From assembly GCA_905214865.1 (NCBI GenBank), contig CAJMNO010000001.1:124001-188000 (forward strand): a stretch of 64,000 nucleotides of DNA. Direction: 5' to 3'. Both the position numbers and the translations under genes were made by a program. The DNA is from an uncultured bacterium (lineage in GTDB: Bacteria > Actinomycetota > Coriobacteriia > Coriobacteriales > Atopobiaceae). Under the pieces are notes generated by a model. The model searched no databases. It was given only the letters and a program-made list of their open reading frames with translations, and was not told where the DNA came from. The stretch's first letter is position 1. Each line of letters begins with the position of its first letter. This document shows positions 1 through 8,480 of the stretch, piece after piece.

Positions 1-54
1 GGGAGCGAGGTGTATCTGTTCTAGGACACATTCCTTGGGCTTCTGAGCGAAGTT

Positions 55-85
55 GGGGGGTTCGCACCTCGCCGCGAATCCCCCC
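55..85 (+). terminator. Stem-loop upstream of the first gene
   Basis: Six G followed by TTCGC (55-65) pair with GCGAATCCCCCC (74-85) through one G-T pair, around an 8-nt loop. A pyrimidine-rich TGCTTCTT follows. It ends 40 nt before the start codon at 126, so it is either the terminator of the gene lying left of the window or a hairpin in the leader of the first gene. There is no long T run, so termination is an inference. Confidence 0.5.
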
Positions 86-125
86 TGCTTCTTAAACGGT
101 TAGCGCGAGACAGGGAGAACAGACG

Positions 126-1844
126 ATGTGTGTTGCCTCTGACTGGGTGAGGAAGCACGTTCACGGGTGGCATGTGATACTTTCGTTCATCTTCGCCCTT
201 CTCTTTACTCTGGGTTTCTGGACCGATCGCTATGACTCCATGGAGTACATGGGAGAGCGACCTGCGTGCGTTGCCCTGTCGGCGCTCATCGCCTTCTTGA
301 TCTCGACGTTCGCGGTGGCTGCCCTTTCAAGCGAATTCACGAGTTCGAGCCACGGCGGGGGCTCCAATGGCCTTGGATGGCATCCCCTCGCCTATGCGGG
401 GATAGCAATCGCTTGCTGGGTCCCCATCCTCGTCGTCTGCTTTCCGGCGACCGCCGGCGCGGACCTGTTTGGAGAGCTCCCGATGTTCTTTGGCCTGCAG
501 CCGATGACCTCGCACCATCCCCCTTTGGTCATTGCCCTGTATGGCATCGTCTTCAAGGTGGGTTCCCTCCTCGGGGGAGCAAACGGAGGGATGTTTGCTC
601 TCACCCTCTCCCAGGTGGCCTTCATGGGTGCGGCGATTGCGGCGACGATGTGGCTGGTCGACCGATTGGCCCAACGTCAATGGCTCACGGTGATCTCCCT
701 CTGCTTCTTCTCCCTCATGCCCATCTTCCCCACGTATGCACAGTTCATCGTGAAGGATGTCTACTCCACCTGTGCCCTCGACCTGTTCTGCGTGCAGCTT
801 GTCGCGAGGTCCTGGAAGCGGGGAGGGGGAGAGTCGATTCCGTGGGCCTTGGGCTTCCCCGCCATTGGCGTGATGGGGGTCTTGGCGAGCCTCCTCCGCA
901 ATAACAACGTCTTCATCGTTGTGGTCGCGCTCGTCGCCTATGCCCTTGCGGCCCCGTCACGCCGTCCAGACCATCTTCGCGGGGGCAAGGTAGAAGGCCG
1001 TGGAGAGGAACTGCGCCCTGCGATGCTCTGTGCCCTAACGGTCTTTATCCTTTGCCTTCTGGTGAATAACGCCCTCTATCCCGCTATGGGAATTGCCAAG
1101 GGCGAGCTTGGCGAAGCCCTCTCGCTCCCTATGCAACAGACGGCAAGGTTCGCGCGTGACCATCCTGACGAGGTCACGCCTGAGCAGAGTGCCGTACTCA
1201 ACCAGACCTTCTTAGGCTATGACACGCTGGGACAGGTGTACGACGAGTCCATCTCGGACCCGGTGAAGGATCGCTTCAGGTTCACCGGGTACCGCAACCT
1301 CATCGCGTACATGCGTGTGTGGGTGCAGCAGGGACTTGCGGAACCTGGGACCTACGCGGTCTCTGCGATAGAGGGGTCAATAGGGTATTGGTATCCCTTT
1401 GGCGTAAGGGCGCAGACAAATGATGACTATGCAGATATGGCAATGGTGGGTGGCGCTTCGTCCGACTCCACCATGTGGGCGGACCTGGGGCTCTCTCCAA
1501 CCTCGGCGCCCTTCCCCGAGGCACGGGTGAGCTTGCATGACGCGGTCTGGAGCCTATCCCAGACCCCTGTCGTCTCCCTGCTCTTCCATCCGGCCACGTA
1601 TCTCTGGGTCATGCTGCTGTGCTGCGCCCAGGCGCTGAGCGTGGCTGGAAAAGTGGGTGGCGAGAGACTGGCATGGCTGCGCCCCGCCGCCTGGTCGCTT
1701 CTCATGGCTGCAATCCTTCTTGCGCTTACGTGCTGCGCGTCTCCGGTGAGTGCCCTCGTGCGCTACGCCCTGCCGCTTTGGTTCTGGGCTCCGCTTGCCT
1801 TGGCGCTCCCCTTCGCGGAGCGTCTCGAGCCCTCCTCTCGATGA
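126..1844 (+). CDS. DUF6020-like polytopic membrane protein
   Basis: This 572-aa protein has about ten hydrophobic segments spread over its length and a loop around residues 340-460 that is probably extracytoplasmic. The ATG has AGGGAG eight bases upstream. It is a paralogue of the protein at 6702-8426: both share a motif ending TSHHP or TNHHP after FFG, a conserved FxxxxVKD block, and a loop with LPMQQTARFARDHPDEVT against VPLQQTAAYQRYAPEDVT. The architecture resembles GT-C-type glycosyltransferases, and I recognise it as the family annotated DUF6020, which has no firmly known reaction. It begins the visible glycan cassette, so a role in transfer or export of lipid-linked sugars is inferred from context only. 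Confidence 0.75.
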   Translation: MCVASDWVRKHVHGWHVILSFIFALLFTLGFWTDRYDSMEYMGERPACVALSALIAFLISTFAVAALSSEFTSSSHGGGSNGLGWHPLAYAGIAIACWVPILVVCFPATAGADLFGELPMFFGLQPMTSHHPPLVIALYGIVFKVGSLLGGANGGMFALTLSQVAFMGAAIAATMWLVDRLAQRQWLTVISLCFFSLMPIFPTYAQFIVKDVYSTCALDLFCVQLVARSWKRGGGESIPWALGFPAIGVMGVLASLLRNNNVFIVVVALVAYALAAPSRRPDHLRGGKVEGRGEELRPAMLCALTVFILCLLVNNALYPAMGIAKGELGEALSLPMQQTARFARDHPDEVTPEQSAVLNQTFLGYDTLGQVYDESISDPVKDRFRFTGYRNLIAYMRVWVQQGLAEPGTYAVSAIEGSIGYWYPFGVRAQTNDDYADMAMVGGASSDSTMWADLGLSPTSAPFPEARVSLHDAVWSLSQTPVVSLLFHPATYLWVMLLCCAQALSVAGKVGGERLAWLRPAAWSLLMAAILLALTCCASPVSALVRYALPLWFWAPLALALPFAERLEPSSR

Positions 1845-2000
1845 CTCCTCGGATGCTGTTAACGAGGGCTATTCGTCCATCCGTCTGGCAGAAGGTTTCC
1901 GCAGCATTGCCGTGGGCTATCATCTATCCCTGCATGCAACCCCGCGCCCCGTGCCTTGGGACGCGGGCATCGTCACAAACACGAGTCGCTTGGAGCCAGC

Positions 2001-3161
2001 ATGATCGTCACCAACACGATGGAAGCGCTTCTCGCCAACGGCTTCTCTCGCAAGCTCGCCGCCGCCTACCTGGGCGTCGTGGAGAGGGAGGACAAGAACC
2101 CCATCTTTGACCCCGACTACCGCGAGTGGGCCCACAGCCACGGCTTCTATGCCATAGACGCCTATGCCTTCGGGCTTACCGAGGAGACGGTCGACGACTA
2201 CCTGAGCGACTACGAGTACCACCGCTGCTGGCCCATCAACAGCTGGCAGAAGGCGTGGATCGACGACAAGATGACCATGAACTACATGCTCTGGGGCACC
2301 GAGTGGCAGGACCTCATGCCCGAGGCCTACTTCTACGCCTCCACAAAGGGCCTTCTCCCGCTCACGAACGCCCACGGCAAGGGCGGATACGACGCGTTTC
2401 TCGAGGTGCTCCGCGAGAAGGGCGAGTTTGCCTGCAAGCCCTGCAACGGCCAGAGGGCGGCGGGCTTCAACAAGCTCGCCTACTCGGGCGGCAAGTACTT
2501 CGTCAACAACAAGGCGGCGAGCGAGGAGGACGTCCGTCGCTTCGTCGACAACCACGGCAACGACATCTTCACCGAGTTCTTCCACCCGGGCATGGGGCTT
2601 GAGAAGGTCTCTCCCGTCATCCACACGCTGAGGGTGCTCACCGCCAACCCAACGGGGACCGACGTTCGCTTTGCCGGCACCTACTTCCGCTTTGCGGGCG
2701 GTACCAACAACGACGACTCCAAGGCCAACTACACCTACCCGGACAAGGCTGACATCTATGACATCAACGTCGACTTTGACCTGGTGACCGGCGAGTACGG
2801 CAAGGGCGAGCTCATCTATCCCAACCGCGTGGTCAAGACGGACGTCCATCCCGAGACGGGCGGCTCGTTCAACGGCAAGATCGACTGCTGGCCAAGCCTG
2901 AGGGAGAGGCTCCACGCCCTGAGCCTGCACCTCGGCTGCCTTGAGTGGATGGGCTACGACGTGTGCTTCACCGACAAGGGGCCCAAGATCATCGAGATCA
3001 ACTCGCACTCGGGGGTCAAGTACCTGCAGTGCTACCACCCCTTCAAGAGGGACCCCTTCCTCTCGAAGTACTTTGCCGAGAAGGAGGCCCGCATCGACGC
3101 CATCATCGCCTCCGGCGATGTGGACGCGCTGAGGCGACGCAACAACGGAGGTGCCTACTAG
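2001..3161 (+). CDS. Sugar-transfer-associated ATP-grasp protein
   Basis: A soluble 386-aa protein. Its second half has ATP-grasp features: a FACKPCNGQRAAG block (probable ATP-binding lysine and glycine-rich loop), then a C-terminal DVCFTDKGPKIIEINSHSG stretch in which the E and N would be metal ligands. This matches the sugar-transfer-associated ATP-grasp family, enzymes that sit in polysaccharide loci and probably form amide or ester bonds on glycan precursors. The ATG at 2001 is preferred to an in-frame upstream start at 1956 because the extra 15 residues are unlike the rest. The stop codon shares one base with the GTG of the next gene, so the two are translationally coupled. Substrate unknown. 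Confidence 0.75.
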   Translation: MIVTNTMEALLANGFSRKLAAAYLGVVEREDKNPIFDPDYREWAHSHGFYAIDAYAFGLTEETVDDYLSDYEYHRCWPINSWQKAWIDDKMTMNYMLWGTEWQDLMPEAYFYASTKGLLPLTNAHGKGGYDAFLEVLREKGEFACKPCNGQRAAGFNKLAYSGGKYFVNNKAASEEDVRRFVDNHGNDIFTEFFHPGMGLEKVSPVIHTLRVLTANPTGTDVRFAGTYFRFAGGTNNDDSKANYTYPDKADIYDINVDFDLVTGEYGKGELIYPNRVVKTDVHPETGGSFNGKIDCWPSLRERLHALSLHLGCLEWMGYDVCFTDKGPKIIEINSHSGVKYLQCYHPFKRDPFLSKYFAEKEARIDAIIASGDVDALRRRNNGGAY

Positions 3162-4396
3162 TGCCCGAACAGAGCTCCGAGGGCAAGCGCTCGATCCTCA
3201 TGCTGGGAGGGTCGCGCCAGCAGGTTGTGGCGATCGAGACGGCCAAGAGGCTGGGCTACCGCACCGTGGTCTGTGACTATCTCCCCGACAACCCCGGCCA
3301 GTACCATGCCGACCGCTTCTACCTCGAGAGCACGACGGACCGCGAGGCCATGCTCCGCATAGCGCGCGAGGAGAACGTGGGTGGTGTCCTTGCCTACGCC
3401 TCCGACCCGGCGGCCCCCACCGCGGCCTACGTCGCCGAGGCGCTCTCCCTTCCCACCAACCCGCTTGCGGCGGTCCAGACCCTCTCGGTGAAGCACCTCT
3501 TCAGGCGCCATCTTGCCCAGAACGCCTTCCCCTGCCCCAAGTCCATCCCCGTCCCCTCGGACGTAGACCCCGAGAGGCTCCTTGGCCTCTCGTCCGACCT
3601 CGAGTTTCCCGTGGTGGTCAAGCCCACCGACTCGTCGGGCTCCAAGGGCATCAGCATCCTGGACGCCCCCGACTCCGAGCGCTTCCGTGCGGCGGTGGAG
3701 CATGCGCGCGAGTTCTCACGCAACGGAACGCTCCTGATGGAGGAGTACATCACCTCGACCTTCCCTCGCGTCATCGGCGGCGACGTCTTCGTCGTGGACG
3801 GCACCGTCCGCTTCTGGGGGCTCATGAGCTGCCTGCGCGACCAGTCGCTCGGCGGCCTGGTGCCAGTGGGGGAGCGCTATCCCTCGGGCCTCTCCGGCGC
3901 TCAGATGCGTGCGGTGCGCGAGCAGATCCAGCGTCTCGTCGACAGCCTCGGCATCCGCTTTGGCGAGTTCAACGTCGAGATGATCGTGGGACGTGGAGGG
4001 GTGCCCTACTTCCTCGAGCTGGGTGCCCGTGCCGGTGGGAACATGATTCCCGTCCAGCTGTCGGACATCTCGGGAATCGACCTGGTCGAGGCAAACGTCC
4101 GTTGCGCCATGGGCGACTACTCCATGGACGTCTCGTTCGACTCCGCCGACGCCGCCGTGGCGACCTACGTTCCCCACGCCTCGGTCGACGGCGTGTTCCA
4201 GGGACTGGACATCGACCCAGAGCTGCAGCCCCACCTCTACCGTACCGTCATGTACGTGGACGAGGGCGCCAGGGTCGAGCGGTTCGACGGTGCTAACAAG
4301 GCGCTGGGGATACTGTTCCTGCGCTTTGACTCGGTCGCGCAGCTCGAGGACGCGATGGGTCGCATCGGCGGACTGGTACGCCCGCGCATCGCATAG
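3161..4396 (+). CDS. ATP-grasp ligase (carbamoyl-phosphate-synthase-like), paralogue 1
   Basis: A 411-aa protein with an N-terminal Rossmann-like pre-ATP-grasp domain (MLGGSRQQVVAIETAKRLG), an ATP-grasp core with VVKPTDSSGSKG (ATP-binding lysine and glycine loop) and the metal-ligand motif FLELGARAGGN. The GTG start is chosen because GGAGG lies nine bases upstream and the frame has no ATG at the domain boundary. It overlaps the preceding stop by one base. The family joins a carboxylate to an amine using ATP. Beside the sugar aminotransferase that follows, it could amidate an amino sugar with an amino or hydroxy acid; that is inference. It is closely similar to the protein at 12203-13429, including CDYLPDNPGQ near the N-terminus. 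Confidence 0.8.
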   Translation: MPEQSSEGKRSILMLGGSRQQVVAIETAKRLGYRTVVCDYLPDNPGQYHADRFYLESTTDREAMLRIAREENVGGVLAYASDPAAPTAAYVAEALSLPTNPLAAVQTLSVKHLFRRHLAQNAFPCPKSIPVPSDVDPERLLGLSSDLEFPVVVKPTDSSGSKGISILDAPDSERFRAAVEHAREFSRNGTLLMEEYITSTFPRVIGGDVFVVDGTVRFWGLMSCLRDQSLGGLVPVGERYPSGLSGAQMRAVREQIQRLVDSLGIRFGEFNVEMIVGRGGVPYFLELGARAGGNMIPVQLSDISGIDLVEANVRCAMGDYSMDVSFDSADAAVATYVPHASVDGVFQGLDIDPELQPHLYRTVMYVDEGARVERFDGANKALGILFLRFDSVAQLEDAMGRIGGLVRPRIA

Positions 4397-4539
4397 GAGC
4401 GGGGCGGCGCGGCGTTGCATCACGCCAGGCCGGATGGCTGAAGTTTTTGCCTAGTTGGCCGCTTCCTGGCAGCCATGAGCGCCCTGAACATAGAATGAAG
4501 CAGTTGAGCAAGCTGGCAATCAGATAGTTGGAGCAGACG

Positions 4540-5688
4540 ATGGCAGAGCCAAAGCGAATCACCACAACCCTCTCTTCCATGCCCCCCTTCGAGGAGTACG
4601 TGGACGAGATCCGCCCCCTGTGGGAGTCGCACTGGCTCTCCAACTGGGGCTCCATCGAGAAGCGCTTCATCGCCCAGCTCAACGACTACCTGCACTGCCC
4701 CGAGATCTCGCTCTACGATCACGGCCACTCGGCGATCGAGGCCGTGATCGAGTCGCTCGAGCTCACGGGCGAGGTCATCACGACCCCCTTCACCTTCGCA
4801 TCCACCACGCACGCCATCGTCCGCCGGGGGCTCACCCCCGTCTTCGCCGACGTGAAGGCGGATGACTTCACCATCGACCCCGCATCCGTCGAGCGTGCCA
4901 TCACGCCTCGTACCAGCGCCATCCTCGCGGTTCACGTGTATGGCAACCTGTGCGACGACGACGCCCTGCGCGAGATCGCCGACAGGCACGGCATCAAGCT
5001 CCTCTACGACGCCGCCCACGCCTTTGGCGTCGAGAAGGACGGCGTTCCCGCCGCATGCCTGGGTGACGCCTCCATGTTCTCGTTCCACGCGACCAAGGCG
5101 TTCCACACCATCGAGGGCGGTGCCGCGTGCATCCACGTGAAGGGCTGGACCCCCGAGCAGAACCACGACTTCCGCGTCATGCTCGACCAGAAGATGAACT
5201 TTGGCACCACCGGCAAGCAGGTCTATGGCTACGTGGGCCCCAACAACAAGATGAACGAGTTCGAGGCGGCCATGGGCATCTGCAACCTCCGCCATCTGGA
5301 CGAGTACATCGACAGGCGCCGTGCCGCCGCGGAGCGCTACTGGGAGCGGCTGGGCGACGTCGCGGGCATCAACCTGTGCCGACCCAAGCCCAACACCAAG
5401 CACAACTTCGTCTACATGCCTGCCATCTTCGACCAGGACGTCTTCGGGGCGAGCCGCGACCAGGTGCAGGAAGCCCTGCTCGAGGACAACATCTCGTGCG
5501 CCAAGTACTTCTACCCGCTCACCAACGACCTCGACTGCTACAGGGGCAAGCCGGGGTTCGATCCCGCGGACACCCCCGTCGCCATGAGGGCGGCGGCCGG
5601 CGCCCTCTCGCTTCCCCTCAGCTCGTACCTCACCACCGAGGACGTCGACAGGGTGTGCGACATCGTCCTCTCCTGCGCCGGGCGGTAG
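4540..5688 (+). CDS. DegT/DnrJ/EryC1/StrS sugar aminotransferase
   Basis: A 382-aa PLP-dependent aminotransferase of the fold used for nucleotide-sugar amines. The PLP lysine is K186 in SFHATK; upstream are the TTPFTFAST and YDAAHAFG blocks typical of the family. The ATG at 4540 is preferred to a TTG four codons earlier because GGAG lies six bases before it. About 140 bp separate it from the ATP-grasp gene, and the glycosyltransferase that follows starts four bases after its stop. It probably makes a 3- or 4-amino sugar nucleotide; which one cannot be read from sequence. Confidence 0.88.
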   Translation: MAEPKRITTTLSSMPPFEEYVDEIRPLWESHWLSNWGSIEKRFIAQLNDYLHCPEISLYDHGHSAIEAVIESLELTGEVITTPFTFASTTHAIVRRGLTPVFADVKADDFTIDPASVERAITPRTSAILAVHVYGNLCDDDALREIADRHGIKLLYDAAHAFGVEKDGVPAACLGDASMFSFHATKAFHTIEGGAACIHVKGWTPEQNHDFRVMLDQKMNFGTTGKQVYGYVGPNNKMNEFEAAMGICNLRHLDEYIDRRRAAAERYWERLGDVAGINLCRPKPNTKHNFVYMPAIFDQDVFGASRDQVQEALLEDNISCAKYFYPLTNDLDCYRGKPGFDPADTPVAMRAAAGALSLPLSSYLTTEDVDRVCDIVLSCAGR

Positions 5689-5692
5689 GGGC

Positions 5693-6673
5693 ATGCCGGC
5701 AACCAACCCCCTTGTGAGCGTCGTGGTACCCTGCTTCAACGCCAAGGCGACCGTGAAGCAGACCCTCGACAGCATCGCGATGCAGAAGACCGACTTCGAG
5801 GTGCAGGTCCTCATAGGAGACGACTGCTCCACTGACGGGACGCAGGACCTCCTCCGCTCCATCCAGGGCGACTACCCCGAAGGCTTCGAGTTTCTCCTCC
5901 GCCCCCAGAACATGGGGGAGAGGGGCAACAAGAACTGCCAGGACCTTCTCCACCGCTGCAGAGGCAAGTACATGGCGATCCTGGAGGCCGACGACTTCTG
6001 GACCTATGACGGCAAGCTCCAGGCCCAGGTCGACTTCCTGGAGTCTCACCCGGACTACGTTGCCTGCTACCACCACGTCACGGTGGTGGGGGCAGACTCC
6101 AAGCCCAACGGCGAGAAGTATCCCGAGTGCCCCAAGGGGGAGTACGACTGGAACGAGTTCTTCCTGTGCAGCCTCCCTGGCCAGACGGGGACCTCGGTGT
6201 ACCGGCGCGAGGAGTTTGCCCATGCCCGTGACGCCTTCACCAGCATGCAGCAGTACGACTTCTACGCGGCAGACCGACGGAACGCCTTCTGCCTTTTGAC
6301 CTGCGGAAGAATCAAGTGCATGCCCCAGACCTGGGGTGCCTACCGCCACGTCAAGAAGGGCGGCAGCAGCTACTCGGCAAACGTGAGGATCGACGAGGAC
6401 TACGCCCGCAACGAGATCCTCTTTGGCCGCACGTGCGTGATGTTTGCCCAGAGCCTGGGCAACCCCGACGCCATCGAGGCCGCCAAGCTCCAGTACTACC
6501 GCACCTATCTCAAATGGACCAGGCGTCTTCCCAGCGCCACGACGTTCAGCCGGGCAGACTGCCTGGGTGAGCTCAGGGGCGAGAGGAACCGCCTCCGCTA
6601 CAGGCTCTGCTTCATCCGCTGGTATGCCACGCTGGGCTTCCGCAGCCTCCGTGGCCAGGGCGTCACGCTCTAG
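5693..6673 (+). CDS. Family 2 glycosyltransferase
   Basis: A 326-aa GT-A fold enzyme. The N-terminus VSVVVPCFNAKATVKQTLDSI, the nucleotide-sugar-binding DDCSTDGT and the EADDFW segment are diagnostic of GT2. No membrane segment is seen, so it would act on the inner face of the membrane, adding a sugar to a lipid-linked intermediate. It starts four bases after the aminotransferase stop, and the next gene begins 29 bp downstream, so it is in the same operon. The sugar it uses is not predictable here. Confidence 0.9.
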   Translation: MPATNPLVSVVVPCFNAKATVKQTLDSIAMQKTDFEVQVLIGDDCSTDGTQDLLRSIQGDYPEGFEFLLRPQNMGERGNKNCQDLLHRCRGKYMAILEADDFWTYDGKLQAQVDFLESHPDYVACYHHVTVVGADSKPNGEKYPECPKGEYDWNEFFLCSLPGQTGTSVYRREEFAHARDAFTSMQQYDFYAADRRNAFCLLTCGRIKCMPQTWGAYRHVKKGGSSYSANVRIDEDYARNEILFGRTCVMFAQSLGNPDAIEAAKLQYYRTYLKWTRRLPSATTFSRADCLGELRGERNRLRYRLCFIRWYATLGFRSLRGQGVTL

Positions 6674-6701
6674 CGGTTTCGCGGGCAGGAAGGAGGGCCT
6701 C

Positions 6702-8426
6702 ATGGCCGGGCCAGCGCACGCAAGGGCCGGGAGGGCGAAGTCTCTCGTCACCAAGATGGTGCGCCCATCCTCCATCGTCCTGGGCCTCGTGTTTGCGCTG
6801 TGGTGCTACGTCGGCAGGGCCATCGTGGTGACCGGGAGCTGCACGGGGTATCTCCACGACGGGAGGCACGTCCTCCTCTCAATCGCCTTCCTCGTGGTGG
6901 CGTGGGCGCTTCTCTCGCTCCTGTGCGGCCTCCTCCTTGTCGGTCTCGACGCCCTTGCGGACCTCCCCCGCGACGAGTGCGCCGGAGCGTCCCCCTGCCA
7001 CTTCCTCGGCCCCCTTGCCGTGCTCCTGGCCTGCTGGCTGCCCTACGTGGTGATCAGCCTTCCCGGGGCGATCAACTTCGACTACTTCAACCAGCTCTCG
7101 CAGTTCTTTGGCGACCGTCCGCTCACCAACCACCATCCCGTCCTCACGACCATGGTCTTTGGGTGGCTCTACGAGCTGGGCTACGTGCTGGGAGGGGCTC
7201 GCGTCGCGCTCGTGCTCACCGTCGTGGTCCAGGTCATTTGCCTCGCCGCCTCCCTGGCGTACGCCCAGCTCTGGTTCCGCCGGATGGGCGTCCCTCGTGC
7301 GGTACGCATCGTGGCCCTGGCGTTCGAGGCTCTCTGCCCCATCTACCCGCTCTTCGCGCGCGTGCTGGTCAAGGACACTCTCTCCGCGGCGACCGTCGTG
7401 CTCTTTGCCACGCTTCTGGGCGCGCGCCTGTGGCAGGAGGGCAGGGGAGAGGAGCCAACCAAGTCGACCTCCGCCCCCTCCCTGGCGCTGTGCGGCATCC
7501 TGTGCTCGCTCACGCGCGCCAACTGCGTCTACCTCGTTGCCGCCGGCCTCGTCGTCGCCCTTCCGTATGCGCGCCGTCCCTCGCGTCGTTGCCTCGCGCT
7601 CTCGCTCGCGGCCGTGGTGGTGGCGTACGGCGCGTGGACGTCGCTCCTGCTCCCAGCCCTAGGGGTGCGCCCGACCGACAAGGCCCTTGCCCTCACGGTT
7701 CCCCTCCAGCAGACGGCCGCATACCAGCGGTATGCCCCCGAGGACGTCACCGACTCCGAGCGCAAGGCGATCCAGGGCATACTCAAGGTTGACTATGACC
7801 AGGTCGGGAGCCTCTATGACCCCGCCACCGTGGATCCCATTCAGTCGCAGACGGACGCGGACGACCCCGCGCGTCTCTCGGCCTATCTGAGCGCCTGGCG
7901 GGCGCAGGGCCTGCGCCACCCCGGCATCTACCTTGACGGCTTCCTCCGCGGCAACGTCGGCTACTGGTGTCCGCTCATGCCGTACGACAGCATCCAGGAC
8001 CTCGACTACAGCCAGAACACCGTTGAGTACCACTACCAGTGGATGAGGGGCATCGGCTACGCGTTCTCGGGACAGCTCTCCGGTCTTGCCAACGTCCACA
8101 CGGGCTTTGAGTCGGCTCGCGCCATCCTTGGGGGGCTCACCCGAGCATTTGCCGGCATCCCCGTCCTCGGCCTGCTCGACCAGCCAGCGTTCTACTCGTG
8201 GGCGTGCCTTCTCCTGGGCGTGTGGCTTCTCACCCGGAAGGGTCGTGCGCTCCCCGTGTTCGTGATGGCGGGGATGGTGTTCCTCGTGGAGTGCGCCTCG
8301 CCCCTCCACGCATCAATGCGCTATGCGCTCCCCATGGCCACGCTGCTGCCGGTCCTGCTGTGTCTTTCGCTTGGCTGCGGTACGCGCACCAAGGCGGCAG
8401 GGGAGAGGGGCATGGCAAGCCGTTAG
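6702..8426 (+). CDS. DUF6020-like polytopic membrane protein, second copy
   Basis: A 574-aa integral membrane protein, paralogous to the protein at 126-1844 (shared FFGDRPLTNHHPVL and ARVLVKDTLSA segments). The ATG at 6702 has AGGAGGG four to five bases upstream; a longer frame starting at 6444 overlaps the glycosyltransferase and is rejected. About ten to twelve hydrophobic helices and a polar loop around residues 330-480 suggest a GT-C-like transferase or a lipid-linked sugar handling protein. It ends 54 bp from the convergent YfhO gene. Confidence 0.72.
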   Translation: MAGPAHARAGRAKSLVTKMVRPSSIVLGLVFALWCYVGRAIVVTGSCTGYLHDGRHVLLSIAFLVVAWALLSLLCGLLLVGLDALADLPRDECAGASPCHFLGPLAVLLACWLPYVVISLPGAINFDYFNQLSQFFGDRPLTNHHPVLTTMVFGWLYELGYVLGGARVALVLTVVVQVICLAASLAYAQLWFRRMGVPRAVRIVALAFEALCPIYPLFARVLVKDTLSAATVVLFATLLGARLWQEGRGEEPTKSTSAPSLALCGILCSLTRANCVYLVAAGLVVALPYARRPSRRCLALSLAAVVVAYGAWTSLLLPALGVRPTDKALALTVPLQQTAAYQRYAPEDVTDSERKAIQGILKVDYDQVGSLYDPATVDPIQSQTDADDPARLSAYLSAWRAQGLRHPGIYLDGFLRGNVGYWCPLMPYDSIQDLDYSQNTVEYHYQWMRGIGYAFSGQLSGLANVHTGFESARAILGGLTRAFAGIPVLGLLDQPAFYSWACLLLGVWLLTRKGRALPVFVMAGMVFLVECASPLHASMRYALPMATLLPVLLCLSLGCGTRTKAAGERGMASR

Positions 8427-8480
8427 GGCGTCGCCAGCCATGGTTCCATGTGAAACGCCGCCCTTGGACGGCCTCGCGGC

